A DNA stretch of 18,828 nt, from assembly GCA_011390055.1 (NCBI GenBank), contig JAABTC010000003.1, positions 1 to 18,828 of the forward strand, read 5' to 3'. Under the pieces are notes generated by a model, which worked only from the letters and a program-made list of their open reading frames with translations, made no database searches and was not told the DNA's origin. The DNA comes from Burkholderiales bacterium. GTDB taxonomy: Bacteria; Pseudomonadota; Gammaproteobacteria; Burkholderiales; Burkholderiaceae_C. Position numbers and translations under genes: made by a program. Below, piece by piece: positions 10,225-16,609 of the stretch (its first letter is position 1; every line of letters begins with the position of its first letter).

Positions 10225-10255
10225 CGAACGTTCGCAGGCTCACGCCATGAGCCTG
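10225..10255. promoter_or_regulatory. Two palindromes in the divergent control region, candidate operator
   Basis: The gap between the WYL gene and the divergent hypothetical gene holds a perfect 10-bp palindrome CGAACGTTCG (10225-10234). Directly next to it is an inverted repeat, CAGGCTCA (10235-10242) and TGAGCCTG (10248-10255), with a 5-bp spacer. Its position 20-50 bp upstream of the regulator start suits an autoregulatory operator. The assignment is inference from position and symmetry. Confidence 0.5.
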
Positions 10256-10314
10256 TGGCCACCGAGACTGGCGGCGCCGGGGCCCTCCCGGTGCCGCCAG
10301 AGAGCCGAGCCGCC

Positions 10315-11400
10315 ATGCTGAAGTCCGACGACCGCACCGCCGACCTGTTCCACGACACCTTGCCGGCGGTGCGCCCCGCCAGCCCCGCGGAAGCCACCGG
10401 GTTCGAGATCGGCTGGGACCATGCGCACCACCGCCTGACCCCGCCGGCGCCTGCGCTCGGTTCGGACACGGCGGTGCGGCAGGGCTGGCAAGCCGGCAGC
10501 GCGGTGTTCGGCACGCGCACCCTCAAACCCACACCCGCCGTCCGCGACTGGCTCACGCTGCGCCTGCAAGCCTGGCAGTCGGGCCTGGCCTTCGAATCGG
10601 TGCAGGTCACGCCGCACTTCCTGACCCAGATCGAAGCCCGCGTCTGCCCGGTCACCCGAAGTGCGTTGACGCGTGCCAGCGAAACCGGCAACGACGCCGT
10701 CGTCGAGCGCGTCAGCCCGCACGCCGGCTATGCCGCGGGCAACCTCGCCTCGGTCAGCGAACGCGCGCGGCAGGCCAAAGCCGAACTCGGTGTGGCGCAG
10801 GCGCTGGCCAACGCGCAGCGTCTGGAGCGATCGGGCCTGGACACACTCGACGGCCTCGACAGCGCGCAGTGGCAGCGGCTGGCGGTGCTGATCAGCTTCG
10901 TGACCCCGCTGCCGCACGCCGAAGCTGCCCGGTTGCCGCTGGCCGTGCTGCCGCCGAATCGCCTGCGTCTGCTGAACCCGGTGCAGGCGCTGCAGGCGGT
11001 GCTCACGCTGGCCTTCGGAGCGTCGCACGGGGCGCCGGCGCTGCGCGCACTGATCGGACACGTACCCGTGGCAGCCCGCCACGATTACCAGGTGCTGGTG
11101 CTGACGCTGCAGGCGCGGCGGCTGGCCATCGGCCTGCGGCTGGGCAGCCACGACGATGCACTCGACCTTCGGCATGCCCTCGAGGACCTGTGGGACGACG
11201 CTGCATTGAACCGCCGCTGGCAACGATTCGCACTGCAGCTCGACGAAGCCGGCTGCGAACGGCTGCTGCGCGCGGCCGCGCGCCGCGGCCTCGGCGGCAA
11301 GGGTTGGCAATGGCTTCCGCAAGCTGCGGCCACGGAGGGCTGGGCCATCGCCAGCGAGGGGCGCAGCGGGCCGAAGTCGGGCTGGGCCGCTTGCCACTGA
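10315..11400 (+). CDS. Conserved-looking hypothetical protein with a degenerate HNH-like segment
   Basis: This encodes a 361-residue protein that I do not recognise by name. No signal peptide or membrane span is seen. The segment 98-155 resembles the core of HNH endonucleases: a CPVT knuckle (Cys111), then AVVERVSPHAGYAAGNLASV (128-147) and SERARQAK, matching the family pattern 'DRI..GY..GNL..S..N..K'. The usual Asp/His of the first position is replaced by Glu-Arg (ER, 131-132), and only one Cys of the zinc knuckle remains, so it may be inactive or only structurally related. The rest (about 165-340) is alpha-helical and rich in Leu, Ala and Arg with no motif I know. It is divergent from the WYL regulator and probably regulated by it. 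ATG 10315 is the preferred start, with only a weak AGAG upstream. GTG 10291 and GTG 10255 are in-frame alternatives, but the latter overlaps the palindrome. Confidence 0.75.
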   Translation: MLKSDDRTADLFHDTLPAVRPASPAEATGFEIGWDHAHHRLTPPAPALGSDTAVRQGWQAGSAVFGTRTLKPTPAVRDWLTLRLQAWQSGLAFESVQVTPHFLTQIEARVCPVTRSALTRASETGNDAVVERVSPHAGYAAGNLASVSERARQAKAELGVAQALANAQRLERSGLDTLDGLDSAQWQRLAVLISFVTPLPHAEAARLPLAVLPPNRLRLLNPVQALQAVLTLAFGASHGAPALRALIGHVPVAARHDYQVLVLTLQARRLAIGLRLGSHDDALDLRHALEDLWDDAALNRRWQRFALQLDEAGCERLLRAAARRGLGGKGWQWLPQAAATEGWAIASEGRSGPKSGWAACH

Positions 11401-11433
11401 TACCCGGTCACGTTCAGAAGGTCAAATCCGCTG

Positions 11434-11516
11434 CCGTTCGGGCTGAGGTATTCCCGATGGTCCTGAGGTATCGAAGGAAGCCCCGCGCAAGCCCTTCGAT
11501 ACCTCAGGGCGAACGG
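11434..11516. repeat. REP-like palindromic intergenic repeat
   Basis: The 160-bp gap between the convergent hypothetical gene and parE carries a large inverted repeat. Perfect 16-bp arms CCTGAGGTATCGAAGG (11462-11477) and CCTTCGATACCTCAGG (11493-11508) flank a 15-nt loop. An outer pair extends it: 11434-11451 against 11499-11516 match in 16 of 18 positions (CCGTTCG...GAGGTAT), so the left half is present twice. The form resembles the dispersed 'CAGGGCGAACGG' repeats that I recall in many proteobacterial genomes. It could act as a bidirectional terminator for the two converging transcripts. Confidence 0.8.
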
Positions 11517-11560
11517 ACCAGGAAGTCTCAATTCTTGTGCTGTTGAACAGGATCTGGAAC

Positions 11561-13567
11561 TCAAACGTCGATGTCGACCGCGTCGCCGTGCAATTCCATC
11601 AACTCGCGCCGCGCCGCCGCTTCGCCCTTGCCCATCAGCTTGGTCAGCGACAGCACGGTGCCCGCATGGTCGAGCGCGCCGTAGCCCAGCTGCAGCAGAC
11701 GGCGCGTATCGGGGTTCAGCGTGGTGTCCCACAACTGCTCGGCGCTCATCTCGCCCAGGCCCTTGAAGCGGCTGATGCTCCAGCTGCCTTCGCGCGCGCC
11801 TTCCTTGCGCAGCTTGTCCAGCGTGGCGGCGAGTTCGCCGTCGTCCAGCGCGTAGATCTTGGCTGCCGGCTTCTTGCCGCGCGCAAGCGCATCGATGCGG
11901 AAGAGGGGCGGCTTGGCGATGTACACGTGGCCGCGCTCGATCAGCTTCGGAAAGTGGCGGAAGAACAGCGTCAGCAGCAGCACCTGGATGTGCGAGCCGT
12001 CAACGTCGGCGTCGGAAAGGATGCAGACCTTGCCGTAGCGCAGGCCCGAGAAGTCGGGCTCGTCGGCGACGCCGTGCGGGTCCACCCCCACCGCCACCGC
12101 GATGTCGTGGATCTCGTTGTTGGCAAACAGGCGGTCACGCTCGACCTCCCACGCGTTGAGCACCTTGCCGCGCAAGGGCAGCACCGCCTGGGTTTCCTTG
12201 TTGCGGCCCATCTTGGCGCTGCCGCCGGCCGAGTCTCCCTCGACCAGGAAGACTTCGTTGAGCAGCAGATCGCGGCTTTCGCAGTCGGTGAGCTTGCCCG
12301 GCAACACGGCCACCCCCGAGCCCCGCCTCTTCTCGACTTTCAGGCTCGCGCGCTGGCGCGTCTGGGCCTGGCGGATCACCAGGTCGGCCAGCTTCCTGCC
12401 GTGCTCGACATGCTGGTTCAGCCACAACTCGAGCGCCGGACGCGTGTAGCCTGACACCAGGCGCAGCGCCGCGCGCGAATTCAGGCGTTCCTTGGTCTGG
12501 CCCTGGAATTGCGGGTCCAGCACCTTGGCCGACAGCACGAAGCTGGCGCGCGAGTACACATCGTCGGGCATCAGCTTCACGCCCTTGGGCAGCAGCGCAT
12601 GCATTTCGATGAAGCCCTTGATCGCGCCGAAGAGGCCGTCCTTCAAGCCGGCATCGTGGGTGCCACCGGCCACGGTGGGAATCAGGTTGACGTAGCTCTC
12701 GCGCAGCGTCGAGCCGTCGTCGGTGAAGGCCACGCACCAGGCGGCACCCTCGCCTTCGGCGTTGTCTTCGCTGTCGTTCGCGCGGGCGTAGCGCTCGCCT
12801 TCGAAGATCGGGATGATCGGCTCGCCCGGCAGGCCCTGCAGCAGGTAGTCGCGCAGGCCGCCGGCGTAGCACCAGGTCTGGGTTGCCGCGACCGGGGCGC
12901 TGCCTGTGGCCGAACCGGGTCGCGTCGCACGCTCGTCGCTCAGGGTCACCGTGACGCCCGGCATCAGCACCGCCTTGCTGCGCAACAGGTGCGTGAGCTC
13001 GGCGCGCGGCAATTCGGTGCTGTCGAAGTATTTCGCGTCGGGCCAGACACGCACCGTGGTGCCTTGCTTGCGATCGCCGGCCGCAGCCTTGCGCACCGAC
13101 TGCGGCTCCGCCACGTCACCGCCCGCGAACGCCATGCTCGCCACCTGGCCGTCGCGGAACACGCTCACCTGCAAGCGCCGCGCCAGCGCGTTGGTGACGC
13201 TGACGCCCACACCGTGCAAGCCGCCCGAGAAGCTGTAGGCGCCGCTGCCACCCTTGTCGAACTTGCCCCCGGCATGCAGGCGGGTGAACACGATCTCGAC
13301 CACCGGCACCCCCTCCTCGGGGTGCAGCCCGAAGGGAATGCCGCGGCCGTCGTCCTCGACGCTGACCGAGCCGTCGTCATGCAGGGTGAGCGCAATGCGC
13401 TGTCCGAACCCGGCCAGCGCCTCGTCGGCGGCGTTGTCAATCACCTCCTGGATCACGTGCAACGGCGTCTCGGTGCGCGTGTACATGCCGGGGCGTTGCT
13501 TGACGGGCTCCAGCCCTTTCAGGACACGGATCGAGGCTTCGGCGTACTTGCGGGTGGCGGTGGGCAT
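11561..13567 (-). CDS. parE: DNA topoisomerase IV subunit B (ParE)
   Basis: This ATPase subunit of topoisomerase IV partners with ParC and has 668 residues. The GHKL ATPase domain shows EVIDNAADEAL (41-51), EDDGRGIPFG (71-80), HAGGKFDKG (98-106) and GGLHGVGVSVTNAL (115-128). The transducer follows. The Toprim domain has EGDSAGGSAKMGRNKETQAV (443-462), PLRGKVLN (464-471) and the metal site SDADVDGSHI (518-527), and the C-terminus has SRFKGLGEM (599-607). The MYTRTETPLHVIQEV segment near residue 28 is ParE-like rather than GyrB-like. It is slightly longer than E. coli ParE, with a low-complexity insertion around 213-230 and another around 262-275. The start is ATG 13567, where the conserved N-terminus begins; no Shine-Dalgarno is present, and a TAGAAT box lies so close that the mRNA may be almost leaderless. 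Confidence 0.95.
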   Translation of the reverse strand: MPTATRKYAEASIRVLKGLEPVKQRPGMYTRTETPLHVIQEVIDNAADEALAGFGQRIALTLHDDGSVSVEDDGRGIPFGLHPEEGVPVVEIVFTRLHAGGKFDKGGSGAYSFSGGLHGVGVSVTNALARRLQVSVFRDGQVASMAFAGGDVAEPQSVRKAAAGDRKQGTTVRVWPDAKYFDSTELPRAELTHLLRSKAVLMPGVTVTLSDERATRPGSATGSAPVAATQTWCYAGGLRDYLLQGLPGEPIIPIFEGERYARANDSEDNAEGEGAAWCVAFTDDGSTLRESYVNLIPTVAGGTHDAGLKDGLFGAIKGFIEMHALLPKGVKLMPDDVYSRASFVLSAKVLDPQFQGQTKERLNSRAALRLVSGYTRPALELWLNQHVEHGRKLADLVIRQAQTRQRASLKVEKRRGSGVAVLPGKLTDCESRDLLLNEVFLVEGDSAGGSAKMGRNKETQAVLPLRGKVLNAWEVERDRLFANNEIHDIAVAVGVDPHGVADEPDFSGLRYGKVCILSDADVDGSHIQVLLLTLFFRHFPKLIERGHVYIAKPPLFRIDALARGKKPAAKIYALDDGELAATLDKLRKEGAREGSWSISRFKGLGEMSAEQLWDTTLNPDTRRLLQLGYGALDHAGTVLSLTKLMGKGEAAARRELMELHGDAVDIDV

Positions 13568-13575
13568 GGCGGCGG

Positions 13576-13626
13576 ATTCTAGGCAGCCCCCCGCGCCGGA
13601 CGCGCGCCGGCCGCGAGCGCTACAGT
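13576..13626. promoter_or_regulatory. Divergent promoter region of parE and the MFS gene
   Basis: Only 64 bp separate the two start codons. On the minus strand TAGAAT (13576-13581, five of six matches to TATAAT) ends 8 nt before the parE ATG. On the plus strand TACAGT (13621-13626, four of six) ends 5 nt before the MFS ATG. At the usual distance from -10 to the transcription start, both mRNAs would begin at or next to their start codons. The -35 regions are not recognisable. Confidence 0.4.
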
Positions 13627-13631
13627 GCTCC

Positions 13632-14897
13632 ATGGTTTCGCCTTCCCCGGCCTCGGTCGCCGAGCCCCGCCCCGGGCTGTCCACCTTGCAGGTGCTCGCG
13701 TGCGGCGCAGCGATCGTCACGCTGTCGATGAGCGTGCGGCACGGCTTCGGCCTGTGGCTGCAGCCCGTCACGATGGAGCGCGGCTGGACGCGTGAGACGT
13801 TCGCCTTCGCGCTGGCAGTGCAGAACCTGAGCTGGGGCGTGGCCGGCCTTTTCGTCGGCATGGTGGCCGACCGCTTCGGCGCCTTCCGCGTCCTCGTCGC
13901 GGGCAGCGCGGTCTATGCGGCCGGCCTGGCCTCGATGGCGCTGGCCACCAGCCCGCTTTCGTTCACGTTGACGGCCGGCGTGATGCTCGGCCTGGCACAA
14001 GCCGCCACCACGTATGCGGTGATCTACGGCGTGATCGGGCGCAACATCGATGCGTCGCGCCGTTCCTGGGCCATGGGCCTCACGGCCGCCGCGGGTTCGT
14101 TCGGCCAGTTCCTGATGCTGCCGGTCGAAAGCGCCTTGATCAGCGGATTGGGCGGCGCGGGCCTGTTCGCGTTCGAGGGTCTGGGCTGGCGCAACGCACT
14201 GTTCGTGCTGGCGGCGCTGGTGCTGCTGATCGCGCCGCTGGCCCTCGGCTTGCGCGAAGGGACGTTGTCGCACAGCACCGGCGTGCAGCAGAGCATCGCG
14301 CAGGCACTGCGCGAGGCGTTCGGCCACGGCAGCTTCCAGTGGTTGATGGCCGGCTACTTCGTCTGCGGCTTCCAGGTCGTCTTCATTGCCGTTCATCTGC
14401 CGAGCTACTTGAAGGACCACGGCCTGTCGCCCCAGGTCGCGACCATCGCGCTGGCGTTGATCGGCCTGTTCAACGTCATCGGCACCTATGCCGCCGGATC
14501 GCTCGGACAACGCTGGCCGAAGCACCACATCCTCAGCGCGATCTATGCACTGCGGGCGGTCGTGATCGCGGTGTTCCTGGCCGCGCCGCTCACGCCGGCG
14601 TCGGTCTACGTCTTCGCCGCTGCGATGGGCCTGTTGTGGCTGTCGACGATCCCGCCCACCAACGCGATCGTGGCGCAGATGTTCGGCGTGCGGCACTTCT
14701 CGATGCTGAGCGGGTTCATCTTCCTCAGCCACCAGATCGGCTCGTTCCTCGGCGCCTGGCTCGGAGGACGGCTGTACGACGCGTTCGGCAGCTACAACGT
14801 GGTGTGGGGTCTCGCTATCGCGCTGGGCGGCTTCGCTGCACTGGTCAACCTGCCGGTGCGCGAGACGGCGATCGAGCGCTGCGCGGTGCCGGCATGA
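13632..14897 (+). CDS. MFS transporter (OFA / monocarboxylate porter-like)
   Basis: This is an inner-membrane secondary transporter of 421 residues with about twelve hydrophobic segments, the standard MFS size. The cytoplasmic loop 2-3 signature is GMVADRFGAFR (about residues 76-86). The central loop around 215-235 (REGTLSHSTGVQQSIAQALR) separates two six-helix halves. The second half contains PPTNAIVAQMFGVRHFSMLSG and the late GGRLYDAFGSYNVVWG, a pattern common in oxalate/formate antiporter and monocarboxylate porter-like members. The substrate is unknown; an organic acid is the usual guess. The start is ATG 13632; the frame extends upstream only antisense to parE. Its stop overlaps the next start codon as ATGA, so it heads a three-gene overlapping unit with the small membrane protein and the methyltransferase. 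Confidence 0.9.
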   Translation: MVSPSPASVAEPRPGLSTLQVLACGAAIVTLSMSVRHGFGLWLQPVTMERGWTRETFAFALAVQNLSWGVAGLFVGMVADRFGAFRVLVAGSAVYAAGLASMALATSPLSFTLTAGVMLGLAQAATTYAVIYGVIGRNIDASRRSWAMGLTAAAGSFGQFLMLPVESALISGLGGAGLFAFEGLGWRNALFVLAALVLLIAPLALGLREGTLSHSTGVQQSIAQALREAFGHGSFQWLMAGYFVCGFQVVFIAVHLPSYLKDHGLSPQVATIALALIGLFNVIGTYAAGSLGQRWPKHHILSAIYALRAVVIAVFLAAPLTPASVYVFAAAMGLLWLSTIPPTNAIVAQMFGVRHFSMLSGFIFLSHQIGSFLGAWLGGRLYDAFGSYNVVWGLAIALGGFAALVNLPVRETAIERCAVPA

Positions 14898-15037
14898 AAC
14901 GCCCGCGCGCCGAGTGGCTGCGATCGCGCTGGTTCTGGCGTGGCTCGGCAGCGCTCGCCCTGATGCTGGTGTTCCTCTCGTACCTGCAGCCGGCGCTGAT
15001 GTTCGAGCTGGCCAACCGCGTCTGGAGCTGCTTTTGA
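14894..15037 (+). CDS. Small single-span membrane protein, 47 residues
   Basis: This encodes a short protein with a basic N-terminus (MKRPRAEWLRSRWFWRG) and one hydrophobic span at about residues 17-36, then a short tail ending NRVWSCF. The charge pattern predicts the N-terminus in the cytoplasm. It overlaps the MFS stop by 4 bp (ATGA) and its own stop overlaps the TTG start of the methyltransferase (TTGA), which strongly suggests translational coupling and a real gene. The function is unknown. It may be an accessory subunit of the upstream transporter or an independent membrane peptide; both are inference. Confidence 0.7.
   Translation: MKRPRAEWLRSRWFWRGSAALALMLVFLSYLQPALMFELANRVWSCF
15023..15027 (+). 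promoter_or_regulatory. Ribosome binding site fixing the TTG start of the methyltransferase
   Basis: TGGAG lies 6 nt before TTG 15034, inside the end of the small membrane protein gene. The frame has no ATG between 14914 and the methyltransferase motif I, so this site decides the start. Confidence 0.65.
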
Positions 15038-15591
15038 ACGGCCATGCCGCGTCCGGGGCGCCCTCCGCCTGGGTGCAGCGCTGGGCCCATCTGGTGCCCG
15101 CATCGGTCCGGGTGCTCGACGTCGCCTGCGGCTCAGGCCGGCATGCGCGCTACTTCGCCGAGCGTGGGCACGCCGTTACCGCGGTCGACCGGGACACGGG
15201 CGCGCTCGCCAGCCTGCCGCCGACCGTCACCGCGTGCGTGGCCGATCTGGAAGGCGCGCCGTGGCCGCTGCCCGGCCAGACCTTCGGCGCCGTGATCGTC
15301 ACGAACTACCTCTGGCGCCCGCTGTGGCCGGCGCTGGTGCGCAGCCTCGGGCCAGGCGGCGTGCTGATCTGCGAGACCTTCGCGATCGGCCAGGCCCTCT
15401 ACGGGCGCCCGACCAACCCCGACTTCCTGTTGCGCGCAGGCGAACTGCTCGAGCTCTGTCGCGGACTGCAGACCGTGGCTTTCGAGGACGGCGTGCTGGA
15501 CGCGCCGCCGCGCCGGGTGCAGCGCATTGCCGCCGTGCACGCGCCGGCGCCGGGCGCAGCGCACCGCCTCGAGCCTGGCGCGGTCGCATAG
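15034..15591 (+). CDS. Class I SAM-dependent methyltransferase (TehB-like)
   Basis: This is a small cytoplasmic methyltransferase of 185 residues. The SAM-binding motif I is VLDVACGSGRHARYFAERGH (27-46) and the acidic end of strand 2 is VDRD (51-54). An acidic DLEG (71-74) follows, then FGAVIVTNYLWRP (84-96) as motif IV and GPGGVLICETFA (106-117) as motif VI. The length and motif pattern fit the compact TehB/UbiE-like methyltransferases. The acceptor is unknown. The start is TTG 15034 with TGGAG 6 nt upstream; it overlaps the stop of the 47-codon gene. The upstream ATG 14914 in this frame would overlap nearly the whole small gene and is less likely. It ends just before the dapA promoter. Confidence 0.85.
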   Translation: MNGHAASGAPSAWVQRWAHLVPASVRVLDVACGSGRHARYFAERGHAVTAVDRDTGALASLPPTVTACVADLEGAPWPLPGQTFGAVIVTNYLWRPLWPALVRSLGPGGVLICETFAIGQALYGRPTNPDFLLRAGELLELCRGLQTVAFEDGVLDAPPRRVQRIAAVHAPAPGAAHRLEPGAVA

Positions 15592-15596
15592 CCCGC

Positions 15597-15602
15597 TAAA
15601 AT
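15597..15602 (+). promoter_or_regulatory. Candidate -10 element for dapA
   Basis: TAAAAT (five of six matches to TATAAT) is followed by the GC-rich discriminator GCGCGG, about 28 nt upstream of the dapA ATG. The region at -35 has only a weak match. Because this box contains the in-frame ATG at 15601, it argues that translation begins downstream at 15631. Confidence 0.5.
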
Positions 15603-15630
15603 GCGCGGCTTGACAGCCTCCCGTAGCCCC

Positions 15631-16512
15631 ATGGAACCGATTGTTGGCAGCCTCGTCGCGCTGGTCACGCCGATGCAGGACGACGGCAGCGTCGACTACG
15701 CCGCGCTGCGCCGATTGATCGACTGGCATGTGGCCGAGGGCACGTCGTGCCTGGTCGTGGTGGGCACCACCGGCGAGTCGCCCACGGTCGACGTGGCCGA
15801 GCACTGCGAGATCATCCGCGTGTCGGTCGAGCATGCGAACGGTCGGGTGCCGATCATGGCCGGCGCGGGCGGCAACTCCACGCGCGAAGCGATCGAGCTG
15901 ACGAAGTTCGCGCGCGAGGTCGGCGCCGACTGCACGCTGCAGGTGGTGCCCTACTACAACAAGCCGACCCAGGAGGGCATGTTCCGGCACTTCCGCGCCA
16001 TCGCCGAGGCGGTCGACCTGCCGGTGGTGCTGTACAACGTACCGGGGCGCACGGTCGGCGACCTGCAGCACGACACCGTGCTGCGTCTGGCGCAGGTGCC
16101 CGGCATCGTCGGCATCAAGGAAGCCACCGGCAATCTCGACCGTGCGGCCTGGTTGATCAAACAGGCGCCGGCCGGCTTTGCAATTTATTCGGGCGACGAC
16201 CAGACAGCCATCGCGTTGATGCTGCTGGGCGGACACGGCAACATCAGCGTCACCGCCAACGTGGCGCCGCGTGCCATGGCCGAGCTGTGCCGCGCCGCGA
16301 CCGCCGGCGATGTCCGTCGGGCCACCGAAATCCACCTTCGCCTGCTGGCCCTGCACCGCCAGCTGTTCGCTGAATCCAACCCGATCCCTGTCAAGTGGGC
16401 TCTGGCCCGCCTGGGCCGCTGCGGGGCCCACCTGCGCCTGCCGCTGGTGGGCCTGTCCGAAGCGCTCCACGCGCCGCTCGAAGCGGCGCTCTCCGAAGCC
16501 GGCCTGCTTTGA
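15631..16512 (+). CDS. dapA: 4-hydroxy-tetrahydrodipicolinate synthase (DapA)
   Basis: The enzyme condenses pyruvate with aspartate semialdehyde, the first committed step to diaminopimelate and lysine. It has 293 residues, a normal length for this TIM-barrel aldolase. Visible sites are GTTGES (45-50) with the proton-relay threonine, YYNKPTQEG (108-116), LYNVPGRT (134-141) with catalytic Tyr135 and substrate-binding Arg140, and the Schiff-base lysine Lys163 in GIKEATG. SGDDQTAIALMLLGGHGNIS (187-206) is typical of true DapA. ATG 15631 begins at the conserved N-terminus; the frame also has ATG 15601, but that lies in the probable -10 box. It is followed at 97 bp by bamC, the same order as dapA-nlpB of E. 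coli. Confidence 0.97.
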   Translation: MEPIVGSLVALVTPMQDDGSVDYAALRRLIDWHVAEGTSCLVVVGTTGESPTVDVAEHCEIIRVSVEHANGRVPIMAGAGGNSTREAIELTKFAREVGADCTLQVVPYYNKPTQEGMFRHFRAIAEAVDLPVVLYNVPGRTVGDLQHDTVLRLAQVPGIVGIKEATGNLDRAAWLIKQAPAGFAIYSGDDQTAIALMLLGGHGNISVTANVAPRAMAELCRAATAGDVRRATEIHLRLLALHRQLFAESNPIPVKWALARLGRCGAHLRLPLVGLSEALHAPLEAALSEAGLL

Positions 16513-16609
16513 CGGGCCTGGCCTGCCAACCGTTGCCGCAGCCGCGCGTTCTTCCTCCGTTGTTCCTCATTTCCAGCCTGCCGGCCGCAGCAATGCGCCG
16601 CACCCCGCC

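Noticed and set aside
10206..10691. An upstream extension of the WYL regulator to 492 residues
   Set aside because: The extension is antisense to the divergent hypothetical gene, and the helix-turn-helix domain begins exactly at ATG 10205.
13254..13631. An upstream extension of the MFS transporter frame
   Set aside because: It overlaps the 5' end of parE in antisense, is Ser/Pro/Arg-rich, and the transporter's own N-terminus fits ATG 13632.
15610..15615. A perfect TTGACA upstream of dapA
   Set aside because: It ends only 15 bp before the dapA ATG, so a -10 at the proper distance would lie inside the coding region. The TAAAAT box at 15597-15602 is the better promoter element.
15133..16470. 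A 445-codon minus-strand frame opposite the methyltransferase and dapA
   Set aside because: It is antisense to dapA, whose catalytic motifs are all intact, and has no domain of its own.
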